From NCBI GenBank assembly GCA_903864505.1, contig CAIPGC010000288.1, forward strand, positions 1 to 63,459: DNA of 63,459 nt, written 5' to 3'. A program made the translations under genes and the position numbers. Positions 26,600 through 34,073 of this stretch are shown one piece after another; the stretch's first letter is position 1, and every line of letters starts with the position of its first letter. Below the pieces are notes generated by a model. That model was not told where the DNA came from. It did not search any database and was given only the letters and a program-made list of their open reading frames with translations. The DNA is from an uncultured beta proteobacterium. Its GTDB lineage: Bacteria; Pseudomonadota; Gammaproteobacteria; Burkholderiales; Burkholderiaceae_C.

Positions 26600-28624
26600 A
26601 TGGACTTTGCTGTGCATCCGTTAACCTGGCTTCATCTGGATTGGGTGTTGCTGGTCGTCGTAGCCTGGTTGCTGATCGGTGTCGTGGGTGTGGTTGCATT
26701 GCGCCGGTTCCGTTTCGTCGCCATTGTGCTGTTTCCGGTGGGCGCACTGTTCTCCCTGCTTCTGATGGGTGTGGCGATGAGTGCGACCTTCGGTGCGGTT
26801 GAGGTGGCAGTGCTGCCCCTGGGCTTGCCGCAGTTGCCATTTCATTTGCGGCTTGACAGTCTGTCCGCATTTTTTCTCATGCTCATTGGGGGCGTTTCTG
26901 CTGGTGTATCCGTGTTTGCGGCGGGCTATTTTCGAAAAGGCGAGGGCACGCCGCCGGGGCTGATCTGCCTGGAATACCACGTGTTTTTGGCCAGCATTGC
27001 CATGGTGGTCATCGCGGACGATGCCTACGTGTTCATGGTGGTGTGGGAGACGATGGCATTTTCTTCGTTCTTTCTGGTCATGGCCAATCACCGCATTCCC
27101 GAGATTCGCAGTGCGGGCTATCTCTATATGCTGGTGGCACACATCGGTGCGCTGGGAATTTTGTTGTGTTTTGGACTGTTGCAAGCCGACACCGGCGATT
27201 ACACATTTGCAAACATGCGCCAGCAGCATCTGACACCATTCTGGGGTTCGGTTGCGTTTGTACTGGCGGTGTTTGGATTCGGCGCCAAGGCGGGCCTGTT
27301 ACCGCTGCATGCCTGGTTGCCTGAGGCGCATCCTGCCGCGCCGTCGCCCTTTTCCGCGCTGATGAGCGCTGTGATGCTGAAGATTGCGCTGTACGGCATA
27401 TTGCGGGTGGCCTTCGATCTGCTGCAAACCCGACTCTGGTGGTGGGGAGTCTTGCTTATGGTGATAGGTCTGGCAACCGCGCTTTTTGGGGTCGTGTTCT
27501 CCACGGTTCAGGTGGAGATGAAGCGCCTGCTGGCTTATTCATCGATTGAGAACATTGGGCTGATGTGCGCGGGGTTTGGCTTGTCGCTGCTGTTTTCAGC
27601 GTATTACATGCAAACGCTGTCGGCCCTGGCATTGACGGCCGCTCTGTACCACATGCTGAGTCATGCGTTTTACAAAAGCCTGCTGTTTTGCAGCACCGGT
27701 GCCGTGATGCACGCGACCGGGGAGCGCAGTCTGGGCAAGCTCGGTGGTTTGATGCGCACCATGCCCTGGGTGGCGTGGTCAACCTTGGTGGGTGCGCTGG
27801 CTTGCGCGGGACTGCCACCGTTTGGCGGTTTCGTGGCCGAGTGGCTGCTGTTGCAGAGTTTTTTGTTTACCACCGGGCTGCCCAGTTCCACGCTGGATAT
27901 GCTTGTGCCCGTGATGGCGGCGTTGATTGTGCTGATTGCTGCCTTGTCGGGCTTCACCATGGTGAAGTACTTTGGTGTCATATTCTTGGGACAGCCGCGC
28001 GAGGAACGACTTTCCCAGGCGCACGATGCGGGTCCGTGGGAGCGTCTGGGGATGTTGTGGCTGGTGGCTGGCTGTGTGTTGTTGGGCTTGTTTCCCAACC
28101 AGGTCATTGCCCTGATGGATCCGGTAACCCAGTCGCTGGTTCACGCGGGTCTGGCGCATACCCTGGCAGACAATGGCTGGCTGCTGGTGCCAGTCACGAT
28201 GGAGCGCGCCAGTTATGCGCCAGCCATCTTTTTGCTGGGTGTGCTGGCCAGCTTTGGATTGACGTTTTTTCTGGTGCGCAAGCTCTACCACGGCCGTCTG
28301 AGGCGGGTTCCGCCCTGGGACTGCGGCCACCGTTGGCAAACCGCACGCATGCAGGATACAGCGGAGGGTTTTGGCCAACCGATTCGGCAAATTTTCGACC
28401 CCTTTTTTCGGATTCAACGACATGTACCCAGCGCGTTTGATGCGCAGCCGAGCTACCGGGTGACGGTGGAAGATCCATTTTGGTACTGGCTGTACTTGCC
28501 AGTCGCCCGGATGGTGGAGCGCATCTCCAAAGTCGTTGGCATGCTGCAGCAGGGTCGGATTGCGGTGTACCTGATGTATAGCTTCGCAACGCTGATCGTC
28601 GTGCTGATGGTGGTGAAACGATGA
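26600..28624 (+). CDS. hyfB: Ehr/hydrogenase-4-type proton-pumping subunit HyfB-like
   Basis: Large antiporter-like membrane subunit of 674 residues related to NuoL/HyfB. It has around 16 hydrophobic segments, the conserved VVWETMAFSSFFLV (Glu in a membrane helix), LLPLHAWLPEAHPAAPSP, KRLLAYSSIENIG and the HAFYKSLLF helix, all typical of complex I-family ion channels. The ATG at 26600 has AGGA 8 bases upstream; an open extension upstream to 26117 is not coding-like. It opens a six-subunit operon with four-base overlaps. It should help conserve energy by ion translocation. Confidence 0.88.
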   Translation: MDFAVHPLTWLHLDWVLLVVVAWLLIGVVGVVALRRFRFVAIVLFPVGALFSLLLMGVAMSATFGAVEVAVLPLGLPQLPFHLRLDSLSAFFLMLIGGVSAGVSVFAAGYFRKGEGTPPGLICLEYHVFLASIAMVVIADDAYVFMVVWETMAFSSFFLVMANHRIPEIRSAGYLYMLVAHIGALGILLCFGLLQADTGDYTFANMRQQHLTPFWGSVAFVLAVFGFGAKAGLLPLHAWLPEAHPAAPSPFSALMSAVMLKIALYGILRVAFDLLQTRLWWWGVLLMVIGLATALFGVVFSTVQVEMKRLLAYSSIENIGLMCAGFGLSLLFSAYYMQTLSALALTAALYHMLSHAFYKSLLFCSTGAVMHATGERSLGKLGGLMRTMPWVAWSTLVGALACAGLPPFGGFVAEWLLLQSFLFTTGLPSSTLDMLVPVMAALIVLIAALSGFTMVKYFGVIFLGQPREERLSQAHDAGPWERLGMLWLVAGCVLLGLFPNQVIALMDPVTQSLVHAGLAHTLADNGWLLVPVTMERASYAPAIFLLGVLASFGLTFFLVRKLYHGRLRRVPPWDCGHRWQTARMQDTAEGFGQPIRQIFDPFFRIQRHVPSAFDAQPSYRVTVEDPFWYWLYLPVARMVERISKVVGMLQQGRIAVYLMYSFATLIVVLMVVKR

Positions 28625-29571
28625 GTACATTGGGCGTTGTTTCGCAATTATTGGCGCTGGTTACTGCCTTGCTGCTGGCGCCGCTGCTGTCAGGCTGGAT
28701 AAATCAGTGGCGCCACTGGCTGCAAAACAAGTCGGCGCCGGGTCTGTTGCAACCCTACCGGATGCTGCACAAGCTGTTCAACAAGGAATCGGTGATGGCG
28801 GAGCACGCGTCACCGTTGTTCCGCTTTGCGCCGTATGTGATTTTTGGCTGCATGGCGCTTGCCAGTGCCATCGTCCCTACCTTGTCTACCGACTTGCCTC
28901 TGTCACCCGCAGCCGACGCGATTGCATTGGTAGGTCTGTTTGCGCTGGCCCGGGTGTTCATTTCGCTGGCGGCGATGGATGTGGGCACGGCCTTTGGGTC
29001 CCTGGGGGCCCGGCGCGAGATGCTGGTGGGTTTTCTGGCAGAACCGGCACTGCTGATGGTGCTGTTTTGCGCCTCCATGATTTCCCGATCCACGTCGCTG
29101 ACGACGATCGTAGAAACACTGGCGCACCGGGACCTGGCCATCTACCCCAGCCTGATGCTTGCCGGTGTGGCTTTCACCATGGTCTCGCTGGCCGAGAACG
29201 CCCGAGTGCCGGTGGACAACCCTGACACCCACCTCGAACTCACCATGATTCACGAGGCCTTGATTCTGGAGTATTCGGCGCGGCATTTGGCGCTGCTGGA
29301 ATGGGCTGCCAGCCTGAAATTGTTTGCTTACTCCTGTATTGGTCTGGCGATCTTCTTCCCTTGGGGAGTGGCCGAGGCCAATGAGCCTTTTTCGCTGCTG
29401 CTGGCACTGCCAGTTCTGATTTTTAAGCTGGCCGTGGGGGGGATGCTGTTGGCAGTCATTGAAACGGCCAGCGCCAAGATGCGCATCTTTCGCGTACCCG
29501 AGTTTTTGGGAACTGCCTTTCTGCTGGCCGTCATCGGTCTGCTGGTGAATGTGCTGCTGGGGGTGGGATGA
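28621..29571 (+). CDS. hyfC: Ehr/hydrogenase-4-type membrane anchor subunit HyfC-like
   Basis: NuoH/HycD-like subunit of 316 residues with about eight transmembrane segments. It anchors the peripheral arm and, in complex I, forms the quinone tunnel. Visible landmarks are LLQPYRMLHKLFNKE, the acidic cytoplasmic loop RVPVDNPDTHLELTMIHEA and the loop MDVGTAFGSLGARRE. Its ATG overlaps the hyfB stop by four bases, and its own stop overlaps hyfE. Confidence 0.9.
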   Translation: MSTLGVVSQLLALVTALLLAPLLSGWINQWRHWLQNKSAPGLLQPYRMLHKLFNKESVMAEHASPLFRFAPYVIFGCMALASAIVPTLSTDLPLSPAADAIALVGLFALARVFISLAAMDVGTAFGSLGARREMLVGFLAEPALLMVLFCASMISRSTSLTTIVETLAHRDLAIYPSLMLAGVAFTMVSLAENARVPVDNPDTHLELTMIHEALILEYSARHLALLEWAASLKLFAYSCIGLAIFFPWGVAEANEPFSLLLALPVLIFKLAVGGMLLAVIETASAKMRIFRVPEFLGTAFLLAVIGLLVNVLLGVG

Positions 29572-30227
29572 ATCATTACGCCCCGCAACTTATCAATTTG
29601 TTCGCAACGATCATCCTGCTGCTGTCGTTTGCCATGATCTCGCAGCGACGGATCGTGTCGCTGATCAACCTGTTCATGATGCAAGGTGCAGCCCTGGTCG
29701 CGGCTTCTTTCTTGCTGGGATATGTCTCGCATCAGCCCGACCTGTATGTCTCGGGTGTTCTGACACTGTTGCTCAAAGTGATTTTCATCCCCTGGATGCT
29801 GCACCGGGTGATTCGCCGGCTCAATGTGCGCTGGGATGTGGAAACGCTATTGAACATTCCTACGACCATGTTGGTGGGGATTGCTCTGGTGATCTTTGCG
29901 TTCAGTCTGGCGTTGCCGATTTCCCGTCTATCCACATCGGTTGCCGGAAGTTCGCTGGGCATTGCGTTGGCCTGCGTGCTGCTGTCTTTCATGATGATGA
30001 TTACCCGCTCTAAGGCGGTGCCGCAGGTGATCGGATTTTTGTCGATGGAAAACGGCCTGATTTTCGCAGCCACGACGGTGACCAATGGCATGCCAATGAT
30101 CGTGGAATTTGGCATTGCACTGGACGTGCTGGTCGGCGTTCTGATTCTGGGAGTGTTCATGTTCCAGATTCGCGAAAAATTCGACAGCCTGGATATTCAT
30201 AATCTTGAGGCGCTCAAGGAAGACTGA
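29568..30227 (+). CDS. hyfE: Ehr/hydrogenase-4-type membrane subunit HyfE-like
   Basis: Membrane subunit of 219 residues with about six to seven hydrophobic segments, corresponding to a HyfE protein (NuoK-like C-terminal part). GFLSMENGLIFAATTV carries a buried acidic residue typical of NuoK-like helices. It overlaps hyfC by four bases and precedes hyfF by 2 bases. It completes the ion path between the anchor and the antiporter subunits. Confidence 0.85.
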   Translation: MNHYAPQLINLFATIILLLSFAMISQRRIVSLINLFMMQGAALVAASFLLGYVSHQPDLYVSGVLTLLLKVIFIPWMLHRVIRRLNVRWDVETLLNIPTTMLVGIALVIFAFSLALPISRLSTSVAGSSLGIALACVLLSFMMMITRSKAVPQVIGFLSMENGLIFAATTVTNGMPMIVEFGIALDVLVGVLILGVFMFQIREKFDSLDIHNLEALKED

Positions 30228-30229
30228 GC

Positions 30230-31684
30230 ATGAGCGCACTTTTCTTCGTCCTCGGTATTCCACTTCTGGGTGGATTGGTCCTGGCACTGATCGGACACCG
30301 GGCCTACGCGCGCGACGTGAACGTCGCGTTCAGCCTGGGAACCTTTCTGGCCGCATGCGCCATGACGGCGCAGGTCGTGAGCGAAGGGCCGCAATACGTC
30401 TGGGGCCAGCAGTTTTTCATTGACCCCTTGAACGTCTTTCTTGTCACCCTGACGGCGTTCGTCGGCATGACCACGGCCATTTTCTCTCGTCCGTACATGC
30501 GGGTGGAACAGGACCATGGCAAGATGACGCCCCGGCGCATGCAGCTCTACCACAGCATGTACCAGCTGTTCAGTTTCACCATGCTGCTGGCGCTGACCAC
30601 CAACAACCTGGGCATTATCTGGGTGGCCATGGAGGCGGCCACGCTGACTACGGTGCTGCTGGTCAGTGTCTACCGTACCTCTGCGAGCCTGGAAGCGGCC
30701 TGGAAGTACTTCATTCTGTGTGGGGTGGGCATTGCGCAGGCGCTGTTTGGCACCATCCTGCTGTACATGGCAGCCGACAAGGTGCTGGGCTCCGAGCACG
30801 CCACCCTTTTGTGGACCAACCTCAACACTATCAAGGACCAACTCGATCCAACCATTGTGACGCTGGCCTTTGTGTTTTTGCTGGTGGGCTATGGCACCAA
30901 GATCGGGCTGGTGCCCTTGCACAGTTGGCTGCCCGATGCCCACGCAGAGGGCCCTACCCCGGTCTCGGCGGTATTGTCGGGTTTGTTGCTCAATGTAGCC
31001 ATGTACGCTCTGCTGCGTTGCAAGGTGCTGACTGACGGTGCTTTGGGCTCGCCCCTGGCAGGTCAACTGATGATGGGTTTTGGACTGCTATCGGTCACGG
31101 TGGCGGCTTTCTTTCTGTCGCGCCAGAAAGACGTCAAGCGCATGTTCTCGTACTCGAGCATTGAACACATGGGCATGATCACCTTTGCGTTTGGCATGGG
31201 GGGCCCGGTCGCCAACTTTGCGGCGCTGTTGCATATGACGGTGCATTCGCTGGTCAAGTCGGCGATCTTCTTTACGGTGGGCCACGCGACGCAAAAAGCC
31301 GGGACCCAAGTGATGAGTGAAATTCGCGGTTTGATCAAGGTCAATCCCACGGTGGGCTGGGGCCTGATGGTCGGGGTGATGGCGATTCTGGGCATGCCGC
31401 CTTTTGGCGTGTTTGCCAGCGAATTTCTGATTTTGACCACTGCCATGCGCGAGCAACCCTGGGCCACGCCGTTTTTATTTTTGGCGCTGGGCGTGGCATT
31501 TGCCTCCATGCTGATGCGTGTGTTGCCGATGGTGTTTGGCGACACCACTCTCAAACCGCTGGCCCATCCGCCTGCATTGGTGCCGGTTTTTGCGCACCTG
31601 GCACTGGCGCTGGTGCTGGGGCTGTACATCCCGCCTTATCTGAACGGATGGTACGTTCAGGCTGCGGCCCTTTTGGGAGGCTAG
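30230..31684 (+). CDS. hyfF: Ehr/hydrogenase-4-type antiporter subunit HyfF-like
   Basis: Second antiporter-like subunit, 484 residues with about 14 hydrophobic segments. Landmarks: WVAMEAATLTTVLLV (membrane Glu), GLVPLHSWLPDAHAEGPTPV, KRMFSYSSIEHMG and HSLVKSAIFFTVGHA. With hyfB this gives only two antiporter-type subunits; a HyfD homologue is not present in the window. It is followed by the large-subunit gene after 3 bases, with GGAGG positioned for that gene. Confidence 0.9.
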   Translation: MSALFFVLGIPLLGGLVLALIGHRAYARDVNVAFSLGTFLAACAMTAQVVSEGPQYVWGQQFFIDPLNVFLVTLTAFVGMTTAIFSRPYMRVEQDHGKMTPRRMQLYHSMYQLFSFTMLLALTTNNLGIIWVAMEAATLTTVLLVSVYRTSASLEAAWKYFILCGVGIAQALFGTILLYMAADKVLGSEHATLLWTNLNTIKDQLDPTIVTLAFVFLLVGYGTKIGLVPLHSWLPDAHAEGPTPVSAVLSGLLLNVAMYALLRCKVLTDGALGSPLAGQLMMGFGLLSVTVAAFFLSRQKDVKRMFSYSSIEHMGMITFAFGMGGPVANFAALLHMTVHSLVKSAIFFTVGHATQKAGTQVMSEIRGLIKVNPTVGWGLMVGVMAILGMPPFGVFASEFLILTTAMREQPWATPFLFLALGVAFASMLMRVLPMVFGDTTLKPLAHPPALVPVFAHLALALVLGLYIPPYLNGWYVQAAALLGG

Positions 31685-31687
31685 GCG

Positions 31688-33274
31688 ATGAAGATACCCG
31701 GACTCGATGTGGACTTCGCTGCCTTGCCTGCGCCGGTGCCGGTCTGGCACGCGCAAGTCACGGCGCAGCAATGGCAAGCCGCCGCCTCTGCAGTGTGTGA
31801 AGCCGGCGGACGCCTGCTCGCTTTGTGGGCCGGAAGTGCTATCGAAAGCGAAGCTGCTGGCGCACAATCCACGGGGGCTGGGGCGGTATGTGCTGCCTAT
31901 GTCACGCTGGAAGGCGTGTTCTGGCTGGCGTTACCGTTGGAGTGCAATGCTGGCGAGCAGTTCTATCCGGACCTGACCCCCGCATTCCCTGTGGCCTCAC
32001 GAATGCAGCGTGCCGCCGCCGATCTGTCCGGCATCCGTGCCCAGGGTGCGCAGGACCAGCGGCCCTGGCTCAATCACGGTGCCTGGGCGCATGACCATTT
32101 CCCGTTGCTGCAGGGCGGTATTCAATTGCCCCAGGTTACTCCTGGTGCGCTGGAGGACTACCCGTTCGTGCGGGTGGAGGGCGATGGTGTGCACGAGATT
32201 GCAGTGGGCCCGGTCCACGCCGGCATCATCGAACCTGGGCATTTCCGGTTTTCCGTGGTGGGTGAAAGAGTGCTGCGCCTGGAACAGCGTCTGGGCTACA
32301 CGCACAAGGGCATCGAGCAGCGCATGACGCAGTTGGTGCCGCTACAGGCGCATCGGCTTGCGGGGCGGGTGTCGGGCGACTCCACCGTGGCCTATGCTTG
32401 GGCATATTGCATGGCGCTGGAGTCGGCCACGCAAACCACCATTGCCCGGCGCGCCGCCTGGTTGCGCGCGCTCATGCTTGAGCGCGAGCGCATTGCGAAC
32501 CATCTGGGAGACCTTGGTGCCCTGGGCAACGACGCTGCGTTTGCTTTTGCGCTGGCGCAGTTTTCACGTTTACGCGAAGACTGGTTGCGTGCGTCCAAGG
32601 CTGCATTCGGACACCGGTTGATGATGGACTGCATCGTGCCCGGTGGCGTTCAAAGCGATCTCGATTCCGCGCACATAGCGCCCATGGTGGCGTCGTGCAG
32701 AACCCTGGAAACCGAGGTCAGGCGCCTGTGTGATATTTTTGAAGCGCATGCGGGTTTGCAGGACCGCTTTCTCAGCACCGGGCGGGTTGCACCGGCGCTG
32801 GCCGCGCGCCTGGGGTTGACCGGCATGGCCGGCCGCGCCAGTAGCCAGGCCTGGGATGTGCGGTGTGACCATCCCTTTGTTCCGTACGATGGACTCAGTG
32901 TTGCCATGGCTACCCGCAGTAACGGCGATGTGGCGGCGCGTGTCGCAGTGCGCTTTGATGAGGTGCTGGAGTCCCTGCGGCTGATCCAGCGCATGCTGGC
33001 GGAGTTGCCCGAGGGATCGGTGCGCAGTGACGTCGCGCTGCCGGAGGGCAGCGCCCGTGGTGCTGGGTGGGTGGAAGGCTGGCGGGGGGAGATTTTTGTC
33101 GCACTGGAACTCGAAAGTGGGTCCCAGGGCAGCCGCATTGCACGCTGCCATCTGCACGACCCCTCGTGGCAGAACTGGCCAGCATTGGAGCACGCCATTC
33201 TGGGCAATATCGTTCCCGACTTCCCGCTGATCAACAAATCGTTCAACCTCAGTTATTCGGGGCAGGACCTGTGA
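31688..33274 (+). CDS. Ehr-type large subunit: NuoC-NuoD/HyfG-like without NiFe ligands
   Basis: 528-residue fusion of a NuoC-like domain (about 1-135, with YPDLTPAFPVASRMQRA) and a NuoD/HycE-like domain (about 165-528, with LEQRLGYTHKGIEQRM). In group 4 hydrogenases the site RVCGxC and a C-terminal DPCxxC bind nickel and iron. Here the first reads RVSGDS (227-232) and the second reads NLSYSG near 520-525, so all four cysteines are absent and hydrogenase activity is excluded. This is the hallmark of energy-converting hydrogenase-related (Ehr) complexes. Residues about 50-66 are encoded by a dispersed repeat. Coupled to the next gene by a one-base overlap. Confidence 0.88.
   Translation: MKIPGLDVDFAALPAPVPVWHAQVTAQQWQAAASAVCEAGGRLLALWAGSAIESEAAGAQSTGAGAVCAAYVTLEGVFWLALPLECNAGEQFYPDLTPAFPVASRMQRAAADLSGIRAQGAQDQRPWLNHGAWAHDHFPLLQGGIQLPQVTPGALEDYPFVRVEGDGVHEIAVGPVHAGIIEPGHFRFSVVGERVLRLEQRLGYTHKGIEQRMTQLVPLQAHRLAGRVSGDSTVAYAWAYCMALESATQTTIARRAAWLRALMLERERIANHLGDLGALGNDAAFAFALAQFSRLREDWLRASKAAFGHRLMMDCIVPGGVQSDLDSAHIAPMVASCRTLETEVRRLCDIFEAHAGLQDRFLSTGRVAPALAARLGLTGMAGRASSQAWDVRCDHPFVPYDGLSVAMATRSNGDVAARVAVRFDEVLESLRLIQRMLAELPEGSVRSDVALPEGSARGAGWVEGWRGEIFVALELESGSQGSRIARCHLHDPSWQNWPALEHAILGNIVPDFPLINKSFNLSYSGQDL
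31837..31886 (+). repeat. Dispersed ~50-bp repeat, copy 4 (in frame in Ehr large subunit)
   Basis: GCTATC at 31838, AGCTGCT at 31852 (+14), GCGCAC core, GCTGGGGC at 31877 (+39): exact family phase. Read in frame as roughly 17 small and polar residues in the NuoC-like domain between two predicted strands. Confidence 0.7.
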
Positions 33275-33792
33275 TGTGGCGGGTACTTCATCAGATTGCC
33301 AAAACCGGAATTTGCTCCGAACCGGCACCCGACATCGGCGAAGCCGCGCAGCTTGAAGCAACGCGCATACAGAGCGAACTGCTGGCCATCCTGGGTCAGG
33401 CTCTAACCATTCGACAGGTGGATGCCGGTTCCTGCAACGGTTGTGAGCTCGAGATCAATGCGCTGGGCAATCCGTACTACAACATCGAAGGGTTGGGCAT
33501 CAAGTTTGTCGCCAGCCCGCGCCATGCCGATCTGTTGCTGGTCACCGGCCCGGTTGCGCGCAATATGGAAATGGCGCTCCGGCGCACCTATGACGCCACC
33601 CCCGAGCCCAAACTGGTGGTGGCCGTGGGCGAGTGCGCATGCGATGGCGGCATATTTGGGCAGAGTTATGCCAGTTGCGGGCAGGTGTCCAACGTTATCC
33701 CGGTCGACGTGCTGGTGACCGGCTGCCCGCCCGAGCCGCTGGAGATATTGCGCGGCATTCTGACGGCGGTGCGCAGGAGGGTGAAAGCGTAG
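33274..33792 (+). CDS. hyfI: Ehr-type Fe-S subunit HyfI/NuoB-like
   Basis: Small peripheral subunit of 172 residues that holds the cluster nearest the large subunit. Four cysteines are present: Cys54 and Cys57 in GSCNGCELE, Cys121 in GECACDGG, and Cys151 in TGCPPEP. The CxxC spacing is hydrogenase-like rather than the adjacent CC of NuoB. The start ATG overlaps the large-subunit stop by one base. No HyfA or HyfH ferredoxin subunit is encoded in this operon, so the electron donor to this cluster is unknown. Confidence 0.9.
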   Translation: MWRVLHQIAKTGICSEPAPDIGEAAQLEATRIQSELLAILGQALTIRQVDAGSCNGCELEINALGNPYYNIEGLGIKFVASPRHADLLLVTGPVARNMEMALRRTYDATPEPKLVVAVGECACDGGIFGQSYASCGQVSNVIPVDVLVTGCPPEPLEILRGILTAVRRRVKA

Positions 33793-34061
33793 TGCCTACC
33801 AAAACCTTCACCAATGGCCGTATCCGCAAGGCCGATTACGACACTGCTTCACAACAGCTCGATCTTCATTGGGACAACAAGACGGTCATGGCCTACAAGC
33901 ACGTTCCGCAGGAGGTCTACCGGCGGCTGTGCAGCGCGCCCAACCCCACAACCTACTGGGAGGACCGCATTGCGGAGGAGTATCCCAAGGGCACACCCCT
34001 GACTTCTAGCGCCGCAGCGGACGGCGCAAAGAAACTCGGCGATTTGTTTGGCGGGGACTGA
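33792..34061 (+). CDS. KTSC-domain small protein, end of Ehr operon
   Basis: An 89-residue soluble protein with a KTSC-type domain: the tyrosine in ADYDTASQQLDLHW, the VMAYKHVPQEVYRRL segment and YWEDRIAEEYPKG near the end. KTSC domains occur alone or next to nucleases and lysyl-tRNA synthetase-like proteins; the function is not settled. The GTG start overlaps the HyfI-like stop by one base (TAGTG), with AGGAGG 11 bases upstream, so it is coupled to the Ehr genes. No reason for the link is evident from sequence. Confidence 0.75.
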   Translation: MPTKTFTNGRIRKADYDTASQQLDLHWDNKTVMAYKHVPQEVYRRLCSAPNPTTYWEDRIAEEYPKGTPLTSSAAADGAKKLGDLFGGD

Positions 34062-34073
34062 ACCCGCGCGATC

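Noticed and set aside
31688-33274. Annotation as a functional hydrogenase-4 large subunit
   Set aside because: All four NiFe-ligand cysteines are replaced, so hydrogenase activity is not expected.
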